From positions 1 to 60,293 of the forward strand of contig CALHCB010000049.1 in assembly GCA_937930695.1 (NCBI GenBank): a DNA stretch of 60,293 bases, given 5' to 3'. Numbering within the stretch: position 1 is the first letter of the stretch; the number at the start of each line of letters is the position of its first letter. The position numbers were made by a program, and so were the translations under genes. This document shows positions 53,120-60,293 of this stretch, in pieces. Source of the stretch: an uncultured Acidimicrobiales bacterium. GTDB taxonomy: Bacteria; Actinomycetota; Acidimicrobiia; Acidimicrobiales; SZUA-35. The notes beneath the pieces were generated by a model. The model did no database searches. It was not told the DNA's origin and saw only the letters and a list, made by a program, of their open reading frames with translations.

Positions 53120-53187
53120 AAACCGCAAGGGCCTGCCGGTCAGTGTGTTCTTCAACAAGTCCACGCAAATCCCAGGAGAGCACCAAC

Positions 53188-54084
53188 ATGATCAACGTTT
53201 CCGGAGTCACCAAAACCTACGGTTCGCGAAAGGCCGTCGAGGACGTCACCTTCGATGTTGCTGCGGGTCGTGTGACCGGCTTCGTCGGCCCGAACGGGGC
53301 TGGCAAGTCAACGACGATGCGAATGATGGTGGGACTCACCCACCCGGACCGTGGCGAGGTTCGCTACGCCGGGACTCGCTACAGCGACCTCGTGAATCCT
53401 GCCCGCCTCGTTGGTTCGGTCCTGGATGCCAAGTGCATGCACCCGGGTCGAACTGCCCGAAACCACTTGAAGGCGATGGCGGCTGCAAGCGACATCCCGA
53501 TGTCTCGGGTCGACGAAGTGCTTGGGTCTGTCGGTCTGGAAACCGCTGCGAATCAGCGGGCAGGCAAGTTCTCCTTGGGAATGAAGCAGCGGCTGGCACT
53601 TGCTGGTGCTCTCCTGGGTAATCCTGAAGTGCTGCTCCTCGATGAGCCGGCCAATGGTCTCGATCCCGATGGCATTCGCTGGCTACGCAACGAACTGCGC
53701 TCCTTCGCTGATAAGGGCGGAACCGTCTTCGTCTCGAGTCACCTGATCAGCGAACTCAGCCAGTTCGCCGATGATCTCGTTGTTATTGGTGGTGGACGTC
53801 TGCTGGTCAGCGAATCCCTTGGAGCGATCGAGAGCCGCAGTGAACGCTCAATCGTTGTCCGTACTCCTCAGGTGGTCGAGCTCAGCGCACTGCTCAGCGC
53901 ACACACGTCAGAAGTCGAGTTCACCGGTGATCGATTAGTCGCTCGAGGGATGACCTCTGAGGACGTCTCGAACCTCATCTTCGATCACCGAATTCGGGTC
54001 ACCGAACTCACTGAGGTCACGAGATCGCTCGAGGACAACCTCATTGACATGACCAGCGCCAGCGCCGAATTCGCCTCCGCCTGA
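53188..54084 (+). CDS. ABC transporter ATP-binding protein
   Basis: A 298-residue ATPase. ATG at 53188 follows AGGAGAG. Walker A GPNGAGKST, signature SLGMKQR in FSLGMKQRLALAGA (a variant of LSGGQ), Walker B VLLLDEPANGLDP and the H-loop FVSSHLISEL. A C-terminal extension of about 85 residues is usual for drug and peptide exporters of the DrrA/BcrA type. The permease gene follows after 58 bases. Probably controlled by the divergent two-component system. Confidence 0.9.
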   Translation: MINVSGVTKTYGSRKAVEDVTFDVAAGRVTGFVGPNGAGKSTTMRMMVGLTHPDRGEVRYAGTRYSDLVNPARLVGSVLDAKCMHPGRTARNHLKAMAAASDIPMSRVDEVLGSVGLETAANQRAGKFSLGMKQRLALAGALLGNPEVLLLDEPANGLDPDGIRWLRNELRSFADKGGTVFVSSHLISELSQFADDLVVIGGGRLLVSESLGAIESRSERSIVVRTPQVVELSALLSAHTSEVEFTGDRLVARGMTSEDVSNLIFDHRIRVTELTEVTRSLEDNLIDMTSASAEFASA

Positions 54085-54142
54085 ACCAATTTCGCCTCCT
54101 ATCTCAACTGCTCAATCACCATTTCGACGAACGGACAAACCA

Positions 54143-54997
54143 ATGACCACGACCATGCCTACTACCCAATCCACGACCATCCCGAGTACGACTCACCAGC
54201 CAGCGCTCGCCCAGAACCTGATGGCTCCCGGCACCCGCTCTGCGGCGGACGCAGTTCGCTCGCTTCCTGGCTCGCTTCGAAGTGAGTTCATCAAAATTAC
54301 CTCTGTTCGATCAAACGGTGCGATTGCCATGCTTGCGATCGCCGTCAGTGGTTTCGCCACATGGGCCGTTGCCAACTTCGTCACGGATGAGGTGTTGACC
54401 ACGGCGGAAGTCTTCACCTTCGCCACGGTGTTCACCGCCGTATTCGCTGCAGTTGCAGGAATCCTGATGTTCAGCTCCGAGTCACAACACGGCACACTCT
54501 CGCCAATGATGACCGCGCAGCCTTCGAGGGCAGTTATTGCCGTAGCGAAGACGATCGCTGCTGGGTCCTTCGGAGCGCTGCTCGGACTCATCGGGATGGC
54601 TGCTGCGATCGCCGGTTCGGCCCTCGCCGGAATCGAGTTCGGCGATACCTCGACGATGGCGAGTGATGGCGGCAGGGCGCTGCTCTTCACGATCTGCGCA
54701 TCGGTGCTCGGCGTGGGTATCGGGATGATTGCTCGACATAGCGCAGCAGCCATCTCTGGCCTGCTTGTGTGGTGGCTCGTCGTGGAGAACCTGCTCAGCG
54801 TGTTCGTGAGCGAGCGCTATGCGCGGTTCATGCCGTTCTCCGCTGGGAATGCCATGGTCGGTGCGGCTACCGGCGCTGAGCGAGTCGACGACACCCTGCT
54901 CCTGAGCGCCACCGAAAACGCTCTGGTCTTCGGTGGCTACGCCCTCGCCGCCGTGCTCATCGGTGCTGTTCTGTTGAAAAAGGTCGAGACCGACTGA
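54143..54997 (+). CDS. ABC-2 type permease
   Basis: A 284-residue membrane component. A long Thr/Pro/Ala N-terminal tail (about 40 residues) precedes SLRSEFIKITSVRS, the characteristic cytoplasmic entry of ABC-2 permeases, then six TM segments. A run before TM3, FSSESQHGTLSPMMTAQPSR, is the conserved cytoplasmic motif. Together with the ATPase it makes an exporter, possibly for resistance to an antimicrobial. Confidence 0.83.
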   Translation: MTTTMPTTQSTTIPSTTHQPALAQNLMAPGTRSAADAVRSLPGSLRSEFIKITSVRSNGAIAMLAIAVSGFATWAVANFVTDEVLTTAEVFTFATVFTAVFAAVAGILMFSSESQHGTLSPMMTAQPSRAVIAVAKTIAAGSFGALLGLIGMAAAIAGSALAGIEFGDTSTMASDGGRALLFTICASVLGVGIGMIARHSAAAISGLLVWWLVVENLLSVFVSERYARFMPFSAGNAMVGAATGAERVDDTLLLSATENALVFGGYALAAVLIGAVLLKKVETD

Positions 54998-55031
54998 TTC
55001 AACCTGCGCATCAAACTCGTGTCTCGAACAC

Positions 55032-55056
55032 GGCCGGCTCGATACGAGAGCCGGCC
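55032..55056 (+). terminator. Hairpin terminator after ABC transporter operon
   Basis: GGCCGGCTC, a 7-base loop and GAGCCGGCC form a perfect 9-bp stem 35 bases after the permease stop, followed by a weakly T-rich AAGTTCCTTCT. Confidence 0.6.
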
Positions 55057-55115
55057 AAGTTCCTTCTACAGGATGATGCTTGGACAACCGACAACAAATA
55101 GTGCCACCGCGGCCG

Positions 55116-55148
55116 GGTGCTGTCAGGACCATTCGTCCTGGCAGCACC
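55116..55148 (+). terminator. Second strong hairpin in the same intergenic region
   Basis: GGTGCTG-T-CAGGAC, loop CATTC and GTCCTG-G-CAGCACC form a 14-bp stem including one U.G pair. It lies 60 bases after the first hairpin, in the 253-base gap before a small membrane gene. The gap holds no other recognisable feature. Confidence 0.55.
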
Positions 55149-55250
55149 TTCCTCGTTCAGTGATTCCGGGGAGAATCCACTCAGGTTGATCGCGGTATCC
55201 GTCGAAGAAGAAAGAGCCGCTCCGTCGGTCTGTTCTGAAAGGGCGATCTG

Positions 55251-55694
55251 TTGAACTTCACCTTGCTGTTCTTGAATGTCGTGATCATCGGCCTGGTGGT
55301 GGGCTGTGTTTGGTTGCGCAACGAGTGGGTCCGCCGTTCCGAGACCCGTCGAGCCTCTGGCCAACTCCGACTGCTGGGCCCGACCGATGAGCTTTCCGAG
55401 TTGACGTCGGTTGTAAAGCAGTGGGCGGACGCCAACGGCGTATTCAAGTCGGCACCGGCTGACCTCATACCGTCCTTCGAGATCGACGAGTTCGACGAAC
55501 TGGACAGCACCGATGACACAGGGGCTGTGGATGATGCGGCCCAGCCGGTTGATGATTCGTCTTCTGAAAGTGGGAAGGCCGATCTGGCAGACGCCGATCC
55601 TGATGATGATCTCGATGATGTTGACGGGCAGAAGGCCACCGCGAAGAAGCCAAAGGTCAACGCCAAGAAGCGAGACGAAGCGACCGTCAGCTAG
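55251..55694 (+). CDS. Small membrane-anchored acidic protein
   Basis: A 147-residue protein that starts with TTG (55251) after AAAGGGCG. One N-terminal TM helix (residues 3-21, LLFLNVVIIGLVVGCVW) is followed by a basic cytoplasmic stretch and an Asp/Ser-rich tail that ends in a lysine-rich KKPKVNAKKR. No family recognised. It overlaps the end of the convergent S51-like gene by 8 bases. Start and existence are moderately supported. Confidence 0.55.
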   Translation: MNFTLLFLNVVIIGLVVGCVWLRNEWVRRSETRRASGQLRLLGPTDELSELTSVVKQWADANGVFKSAPADLIPSFEIDEFDELDSTDDTGAVDDAAQPVDDSSSESGKADLADADPDDDLDDVDGQKATAKKPKVNAKKRDEATVS

Positions 55695-56418
55695 CGGCAC
55701 CCGGAACCAGGTCGATGTCGACGACGTCACCCGCGCCGAAACCATCTCGGTCACCTTGGCCGATCACATACACGTTGCCGACGCCATGCACGATGGCTTG
55801 ACCTTGGTCAATGACCAGCGCGGTGTTCTCGTCGATACCGACGAGACGAGTCCCGTCGTCGAGTTGTTTGGCCAGTGAATCGATCATCTCGGACCGAGCG
55901 CTGGAAATGCGATCGAAGTGCGGCATCACACAGAGATCTTTGAAGAACCCGAGTGCCTCGACGACGTTGCCGTGTCGAGGGGATGCCGAGACCGATCCCA
56001 TCATCATTGCCCCGGCCGAGCAACCGGCGAGCGCCGACCCGGCGAGCCAGGCCTGTTGCACTGCGTACCAGGTGGCAGAGTGGCGAAGGCTGGCGATCGC
56101 GTGGGTCGGATCACCGCCGGAGAAGTAGGCGAGACCGCACCCCTCGGTGAGAGATGCAATCTGTTGGCTGTTGGCAGACTCGGGATCGATGGCTCGCACG
56201 GCCACCGTCTCGACCCCCATTGAGTCGTAGTGCTGCTCGCCGAGCTCGATCCATCGTGTGATGCTGGCATCACCCTCGAGGCCTGCTGATGTGGGAATGA
56301 TGGCGACCCGTTGTGGTCGCCCATCGAGCAACGCACGGTCGACTTCTGCCATCACGGGCAAGAATTCACCGCTGCCAACAAGAGCGACAGGACCGGGGTG
56401 CTGCTGTTGGTCAGGCAT
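55687..56418 (-). CDS. Peptidase S51/cyanophycinase-like protein
   Basis: About 243 residues from ATG at 56418 (GTG at 56427 possible). A class I glutamine-amidotransferase-like fold: VALVGSGEFLP starts the sheet, YFSGGDPTHAI is typical of the S51 family, and the nucleophile Ser (about 134) is in LAGCSAGAMMMG, with MPHFDR downstream supplying a His. S51 members are dipeptidase E and cyanophycinase. No cyanophycin synthetase is seen here, so a dipeptidase is just as likely. Confidence 0.75.
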   Translation of the reverse strand: MPDQQQHPGPVALVGSGEFLPVMAEVDRALLDGRPQRVAIIPTSAGLEGDASITRWIELGEQHYDSMGVETVAVRAIDPESANSQQIASLTEGCGLAYFSGGDPTHAIASLRHSATWYAVQQAWLAGSALAGCSAGAMMMGSVSASPRHGNVVEALGFFKDLCVMPHFDRISSARSEMIDSLAKQLDDGTRLVGIDENTALVIDQGQAIVHGVGNVYVIGQGDRDGFGAGDVVDIDLVPGAAS

Positions 56419-56463
56419 GGTCGCCACGGTATCGAGGGTTCGGTCAGACCTCGACGAGCCGAC

Positions 56464-57516
56464 CTAGCCGTCCATCATCATCTCGTCCATGCCATCGTCC
56501 ATCGCGACTTCGGGTTCGTCGATCCAGTCGGGTTCCATCATCCCAGTGTCGGACTCCGTGGTGAGGGGTTCCATCATTTCCGCAGGCTCGACGTACGCCT
56601 CAGACGAAGAGTCGACCGAAGCAGAGCTCACGGAGGCATAGTCCTCGGAGGCATAGTCCTCGGAGACATGGCCTTCGCTGGATTCCGTTTCGTACGTGGT
56701 CTCAAGTTCGACCGTTTCGGAGTCCCAGCTGTCGGCAGCGCCCTCCGAGCCCATCGCCGGTGCAACATCGGCTCCACCGCCGTAGGCATTCATCTCGGAC
56801 TCCTGAGACTCATGGTGGGCCGGTTCCATTTCTGACATGGCCTCCGAATCAGAGGGCGTCATCCCGGACCCGAAATTGGCGTCGTTCGTATCGTCGTAGG
56901 TTTCCGACTTGTTGTCGTGCATGTCTGGCTTGTCGTCGTAGATTTCCGATTTGTCGTGTATGTCGAGGGAGGGGGAGTCGCCGTAGTCGGCGTCGTCTTC
57001 GTAGCCGTAGCTGGTGGTCTCGATCTCGATGGGATCCGCGTCTTGTTCGTGCATGTCGGATTTGTCGTAGGTCTCGGACTTGTTGTCGTGCATGTCGGAC
57101 TTGTCGTATGACGTGCCGATCGATTCGTCCGAGCGCAGCGACATTTCGTCAGCTTCCTCGTAGTGCGGCTGCTCGTACGCGGGTTCTTGATACGTCGGTT
57201 CTGAAGAGATCTGGTTTGACGTGTCGTGGAGCTCGTCAGTCGGTGGCTCTTCTTCGCTACGGTGCCCCAGCACTTGATGCTCTGGGACTTCGCTGATCAT
57301 CGGTTGCGTGAGGTCATCGTCGAGCATGCCGTCGCCATAGTCAGCGCCTTCTTCGTACCCATACGTATCGGGCACGGGATCATCAGAGCCCAGCCCGAGC
57401 CCTTCGGAGATGACTTCGGTCATCTTCCCGATCACCGCACCGATCTCTCCGCCATCGATGTCTTCGCCGTGCTCATTCATCGACCCGCGCATCGAAGACG
57501 TTGTTGTGTCAGCCAT
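56464..57516 (-). CDS. Acidic low-complexity repeat protein
   Basis: A 350-residue protein; ATG at 57516 follows GGAGGGA and is favoured over 57576. No signal peptide or TM. Acidic throughout, with internal repeats: TYGYEEGADYGDG (about 51) and SYGYEDDADYGDS (about 167), and several SDMHDNKSETYD-type units (about 138-205), then SEDYASEDYAS. Probably disordered. I do not recognise a family. The strong ribosome-binding site and clear codon bias support it as real. Confidence 0.65.
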   Translation of the reverse strand: MADTTTSSMRGSMNEHGEDIDGGEIGAVIGKMTEVISEGLGLGSDDPVPDTYGYEEGADYGDGMLDDDLTQPMISEVPEHQVLGHRSEEEPPTDELHDTSNQISSEPTYQEPAYEQPHYEEADEMSLRSDESIGTSYDKSDMHDNKSETYDKSDMHEQDADPIEIETTSYGYEDDADYGDSPSLDIHDKSEIYDDKPDMHDNKSETYDDTNDANFGSGMTPSDSEAMSEMEPAHHESQESEMNAYGGGADVAPAMGSEGAADSWDSETVELETTYETESSEGHVSEDYASEDYASVSSASVDSSSEAYVEPAEMMEPLTTESDTGMMEPDWIDEPEVAMDDGMDEMMMDG

Positions 57517-57635
57517 TGGTTCCCTCCATTGCCGTTTGTGAACGCAGCGCACTGTGTGCCTGGCGTCGGGGGCCATAGAAGCACACGGACGTAACCAGAG
57601 CGGTTTTGCACCTGTTCAGGTACTAGCTTCTCGAA

Positions 57636-58229
57636 ATGGCCAACGAACATGGGCATCTACCGAAAGCTGACGTCGACGGACTATCTGAAGCGCTTCAGCA
57701 CCGTCGAGACGTATGGTTCGACAAGGCGTATGAGGATGACAATCTGTTCCTCACTCTGGCGGAACAGCCGGAAGTGCTGCGCATGTTCCTCGATTGGACG
57801 GCGTTCATCTACACCGACAAGTCGTCTCTTTCGCCTGACATGGTCGAGCTTTGTCGAATCCGGCTCGCCGAACGCAACGAATGTGTGCATTGAAGCCTTG
57901 CGCGGTCATCAAGTTTGATGACAGACCACGCAGCACATGCCAAGGGCAAGCTCGATGAACCCATGGTCCAGGCCGCAATCGGTGATCTCACCGACGCAGG
58001 GCGGATTGCTGAGCTTTCTCCCGCGACAGTTTTGGCACTGCGACTCGTCGACGTTCTGACGTCAGCGAAGCCAGCGGTTACGCCCGAGTTTTACGCCGAG
58101 CTCCGCAAAGAGTTCTCCGAGACTCAGATCCTCGAACTGGGCTCAGCCTTGTCGGTGGCATCGGGGTGGCAGCGCTTCATCGAGGCGTTCGGTATACGGC
58201 CTGATCAATGGTCGCCCGAGTCTGATTGA
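57636..58229 (+). CDS. CMD/AhpD-like protein, candidate selenoprotein (in-frame TGA)
   Basis: A 197-residue gene read through one TGA at 57891-57893 (residue 86). The upstream half (85 residues, FLDWTAFIYTDKSSLS, ELCRIRLAERNECVH) is the N-terminal part of a carboxymuconolactone decarboxylase/AhpD-fold protein. The downstream half (AIGDLTDAGRIAEL, FSETQILELGSALSVASGWQ) is its C-terminal part. Both are in the same frame. In relatives the redox motif is CxxC; here the second Cys codon is TGA, giving CVHU. A hairpin with features of a bacterial SECIS follows 11 bases later. Alternatives are a nonsense mutation or sequencing error. Function would be a thiol/selenol peroxidase-type redox protein. 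selA-selD are not in this window. Confidence 0.65.
57905..57922 (+). promoter_or_regulatory. Candidate bacterial SECIS hairpin
   Basis: GTCATCA, loop AGTT and TGATGAC form a perfect 7-bp stem that starts 11 bases after the in-frame TGA. The loop begins 18 bases after the TGA and has G in its second position; bacterial SECIS elements typically have a G in the first two loop positions and 16-37 bases from UGA to loop. Flanking TGCG (57898-57904 region) and CGCA (57929-57932) may extend the stem. Confidence 0.5.
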
Positions 58230-58263
58230 AGATGTCGCGAAATGGATTGGTCTTGACTGTTGC

Positions 58264-59070
58264 TCAGTCGAGACGGCCAAAGAACGTCAAACGCGCAGAT
58301 TCGCTGAGCGAAAGACCCGGTTCGGTGTTGTAGGCGAAAACCACGAGGACCCGGGTCTGTTCACCGATGACCGGGGTGACTCGATGGAGCGCATCGCGGC
58401 CTCGGAAGAGCACCAAGGTTCCTGGGGCTGCAACGAGCGGGGCGGCCCAATGGGTCGGACCTCTTCCGTCGGTGTCGAGCACCGTGCCCACTTCGATCTC
58501 GTTGTTGTCGTGTGCGGCGGTATCTCGAAGGTGGTTGATGTACTCGAAGTCGCCACCCGCTTCAGGTTCCTGCACGAGGAGCGTGACGGAGAATTCCGAA
58601 TTGTCGAAATGCCAGCCCAGTTCCTGGCCTTCCTCATAGAAGTTGAGGTTGATCGACGAGAGCGGGTCTGCGTATTCGTAAAGTTCTTGCTCGCCAAGAA
58701 TCGCGCAGAGGAACGATCGGAACGTCGGGCTGTCGTAGATCGTGCGCAGATGGCTTCCATCGGGAATCTGGTCGGTCGTCACCGCTCCCTTGGTGCTCAC
58801 GATGGGATGACTCCGGGCGTCGCTTTGAGGAAACGACGGATCAGGAGCATCGAGGTACACGTTGTGGTCTTGCTCGGAGAAGAACGCAAGCGCCCGGTGG
58901 TCGTTTGCTTCTGTGATCAGATCCCTGCACGCCTCGGGGCGCACGAATCCGTTGAGGGCGACGATGCCATTGCTGTCGAACGTGGTCCGGCATTGGCGCT
59001 GAAACTCGAGATCGTCGATCGGATGAGCATCGAGGTTGATGACGTCGGCGAGTGCGGCATTCGATGGCAC
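58264..59070 (-). CDS. Fe(II)/2-oxoglutarate-dependent oxygenase (HalD/ArpA-like)
   Basis: A 268-residue non-heme iron oxygenase. ELGWHFDNSEFSVTLLVQEP supplies His and Asp ligands (about 155), DALHRVTPVIGEQTRVLVVF has the distal His and the 2-oxoglutarate Arg. The N-terminal part (FQRQCRTTFDSNGIVALNGF) resembles HalD/ArpA-type and amino-acid-modifying dioxygenases. Substrate unknown. It converges on the CMD gene with a 34-base gap. Confidence 0.75.
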   Translation of the reverse strand: MPSNAALADVINLDAHPIDDLEFQRQCRTTFDSNGIVALNGFVRPEACRDLITEANDHRALAFFSEQDHNVYLDAPDPSFPQSDARSHPIVSTKGAVTTDQIPDGSHLRTIYDSPTFRSFLCAILGEQELYEYADPLSSINLNFYEEGQELGWHFDNSEFSVTLLVQEPEAGGDFEYINHLRDTAAHDNNEIEVGTVLDTDGRGPTHWAAPLVAAPGTLVLFRGRDALHRVTPVIGEQTRVLVVFAYNTEPGLSLSESARLTFFGRLD

Positions 59071-59132
59071 GGGGTGATCCTAGGGGAGTGTCGATGAGCC
59101 GTTCCCTGTCGGTTCATTCTGAAACGAGGCGA

Positions 59133-59540
59133 TCAGTCGTCTCGCCCCGGCTTGCGTCGGAGTTGCTTGCGCTGGGAGTTCTTTCGCTTTCCCTCGATCC
59201 GGCGCCGTTGGGAGCCGCGTGTGGGCTTGGTGGCCCGCCGCTTGCGCACCGGACGCAGGGCCTCACGGACCCGTTCGGCAAGTCGCTCTTGTGCGATCTC
59301 TCGGTTTCGCAACTGCGAGCGCTCGTCATCGACAACGACTCGAATGTCAGTCCCGAACTTCGAGGTGAGTAGCCGGCGCTGGGGTTCGGTGAGCACCTCC
59401 GAAGTCATCAGATCCCACGTGAGTTCGGCTCTGGAGTTCGTCTTGTTTGCATGCTGGCCACCCGGGCCGCCAGAGCGCGAGAAGGCCCACTGCAGCTCAG
59501 CATCGGGAACGGTGAGTGAGTTGTTGATGGAAATCGCCAT
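59133..59540 (-). CDS. arfB: Peptidyl-tRNA hydrolase, ribosome rescue factor ArfB
   Basis: A 135-residue ArfB/YaeJ protein from ATG at 59540. FSRSGGPGGQHANKTNSRAE contains the GGQ catalytic motif that hydrolyses peptidyl-tRNA in stalled ribosomes. The strongly basic C-terminal tail (KRRATKPTRGSQRRRIEGKR) is the one that enters the empty mRNA channel. It is divergent from the TrmL-type gene. The longer open frame upstream is not coding. Confidence 0.92.
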   Translation of the reverse strand: MAISINNSLTVPDAELQWAFSRSGGPGGQHANKTNSRAELTWDLMTSEVLTEPQRRLLTSKFGTDIRVVVDDERSQLRNREIAQERLAERVREALRPVRKRRATKPTRGSQRRRIEGKRKNSQRKQLRRKPGRDD

Positions 59541-59594
59541 GGGCAGAACCATGAGCCTTTCACAAGCGCAGGCTTGGTAGAGCACACTTTCGAT

Positions 59595-60110
59595 GTGCAC
59601 GTTGTTCTCGTCGAACCGCAGATCGCTCCGAATACGGGCAACATCATCCGCCTGTGTGCCAACACGGGTAGCAGCCTGGATCTCATCGAGCCCTTGGGCT
59701 TCTCGCTTGATGACCGTCTGTTGAAGCGAGCGGGTCTCGACTATCACGAGCTGGCAACGGTACGGACCCACGCAGCACTCGCGGACGTGAAACCGCTTCT
59801 GCCCGGCCGATGGTTTGCCTTCTCATCGCGAGGAACGAGACGCTACGACAGTGTGACCTTTCGCCCTGACGACGTGTTGGTATTCGGCTCTGAACAGTTG
59901 GGGCTGAGCGACCAAAGTCTCGGTCTGATTCACGACGAGAACATTTTGTCCATCCCGATGGTGTCCGGGAATCGAAGCCTCAATTTGGCAAATGCTGCTG
60001 CCGTCGTTGTGTACGAGGCATGGCGTCAGTTGGGATTCGAAAAGGCCGGAGCGACCCCTGGCACTGGACTGACCAGTGAAACTCCAGGGGCCGACCCTTT
60101 CGACAGGTGA
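59595..60110 (+). CDS. trmL: tRNA (cytidine/uridine-34-2'-O)-methyltransferase TrmL-type
   Basis: A 171-residue SPOUT-fold methyltransferase. GTG at 59595 gives VHVVLVEPQIAPNTGNIIRL, matching the TrmL N-terminus; TTG at 59574 is possible. Knot motifs: DDVLVFGSEQLGLSD and ILSIPMVSGNRSLNLANAAA. It modifies the wobble ribose of tRNA-Leu in family members. A C-terminal tail of about 25 residues (GATPGTGLTSETPGADPF) goes beyond the usual length. Confidence 0.9.
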   Translation: MHVVLVEPQIAPNTGNIIRLCANTGSSLDLIEPLGFSLDDRLLKRAGLDYHELATVRTHAALADVKPLLPGRWFAFSSRGTRRYDSVTFRPDDVLVFGSEQLGLSDQSLGLIHDENILSIPMVSGNRSLNLANAAAVVVYEAWRQLGFEKAGATPGTGLTSETPGADPFDR

Positions 60111-60111
60111 C

Positions 60112-60293
60112 CTAGGTGTTGGTGTTCGCTGACGGCGATCCGATCACACCACCGCCCAGGACCACGGTGTTGCCCGTCGATCCCAGGTGCTGCAACCAGC
60201 GCAACTGAAGCAACGTCGGGTTGTCCTGAGCCATGCGAGCCGCGTTTGCCAATGATCGCAGGGCGGCTGTTTCCCCGCGGGCCCGCTCCAGTG
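60112..60293 (-). CDS. SPFH/Band-7 family protein, C-terminal fragment
   Basis: The 3' end of a minus-strand gene that continues past the window edge; stop at 60112-60114. The readable 59 residues (ERARGETAALRSLANAARMA, QDNPTLLQLRWLQHLG, NTVVLGGGVIG) match the C-terminus of slipin/SPFH membrane proteins with their Ala/Glu coiled coil. Membrane-microdomain scaffolding is the family role. Confidence 0.75.
   Translation of the reverse strand, partial: LERARGETAALRSLANAARMAQDNPTLLQLRWLQHLGSTGNTVVLGGGVIGSPSANTNT

Noticed and set aside
57915..58229. Independent 104-residue gene starting at TTG 57915 or ATG 57918
   Set aside because: It has no ribosome-binding site, begins in mid-domain, and is in frame with the upstream CMD half. 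A single gene with a read-through TGA explains it better.
1..60293. Search for CRISPR arrays, insertion sequences, rRNA and tRNA genes
   Set aside because: No regularly spaced repeats, transposase motifs or RNA-gene arms were seen; the only tandem repeat is the two-copy palindrome at 36885-36995.

Overview
The window reads as chromosomal DNA of a GC-rich, probably marine, actinobacterium, most likely class Acidimicrobiia (Ilumatobacter-like). Supporting features are an IniB/dynamin-type gene set, a mycothiol-dependent DinB-family enzyme, an F420-type luciferase-like oxidoreductase, a DUF4032 protein, many GTG starts and an NdgR/LtbR-type IclR regulator facing leuCD. The assignment is inference from gene content. 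Coding density is high, no gap exceeds about 260 bases, and I see no rRNA, tRNA, CRISPR array, transposase or prophage.

Layout. 1-7.9 kb: an envelope-associated cluster with two IniB-like acidic proteins, two dynamin-like GTPases with a 4-base overlap, and a membrane-anchored Hsp70. 8-12.5 kb: alpha/beta hydrolase, DUF4032 kinase-like protein, methyltransferase, mycothiol-dependent enzyme and FAD amine-oxidase-like protein. 12.6-17.3 kb: serA, a glutamine-synthetase-like ligase and an N-acyl-D-amino-acid deacylase-like amidohydrolase in one operon. 17.3-19.8 kb: a beta-propeller lipoprotein and a 41-residue membrane protein. 20-34 kb: leucine/isoleucine metabolism (leuCD with a divergent IclR regulator, then leuB-ilvE-cimA), interleaved with SDRs, a hydrolase, greA and an RND transporter. 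CimA, LeuCD and LeuB together would give a threonine-independent route from pyruvate to 2-oxobutyrate.

34-43 kb: a GH16 glucanase, CDP-alcohol phosphatidyltransferase plus VTT protein, a tandem palindromic repeat between convergent genes, acyl-CoA ligase, LLM oxidoreductase, DEAD-box helicase and an enolase-superfamily enzyme. 43-50 kb: secreted proteins (CAP-DUF4214, DUF6923-like, thioredoxin-like lipoprotein) around a phytanoyl-CoA-dioxygenase-like gene and a thioredoxin-fused protein of unknown function. 50-55 kb: a two-component system facing an ABC exporter, plus a second response regulator. 55-60.3 kb: S51 peptidase-like protein, an acidic repeat protein, a CMD/AhpD-like gene, an Fe(II)/2OG oxygenase, arfB, a TrmL-type methyltransferase and the C-terminus of an SPFH protein.

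The most striking observation is at 57636-58229. Two short ORFs in the same frame, split by one TGA, together encode a complete CMD/AhpD-like protein. The TGA stands where the second cysteine of the redox motif belongs (CVHU), and 11 bases after it begins a 7-bp hairpin with a G in the apical loop, as expected of a bacterial SECIS. I call this a candidate selenoprotein.
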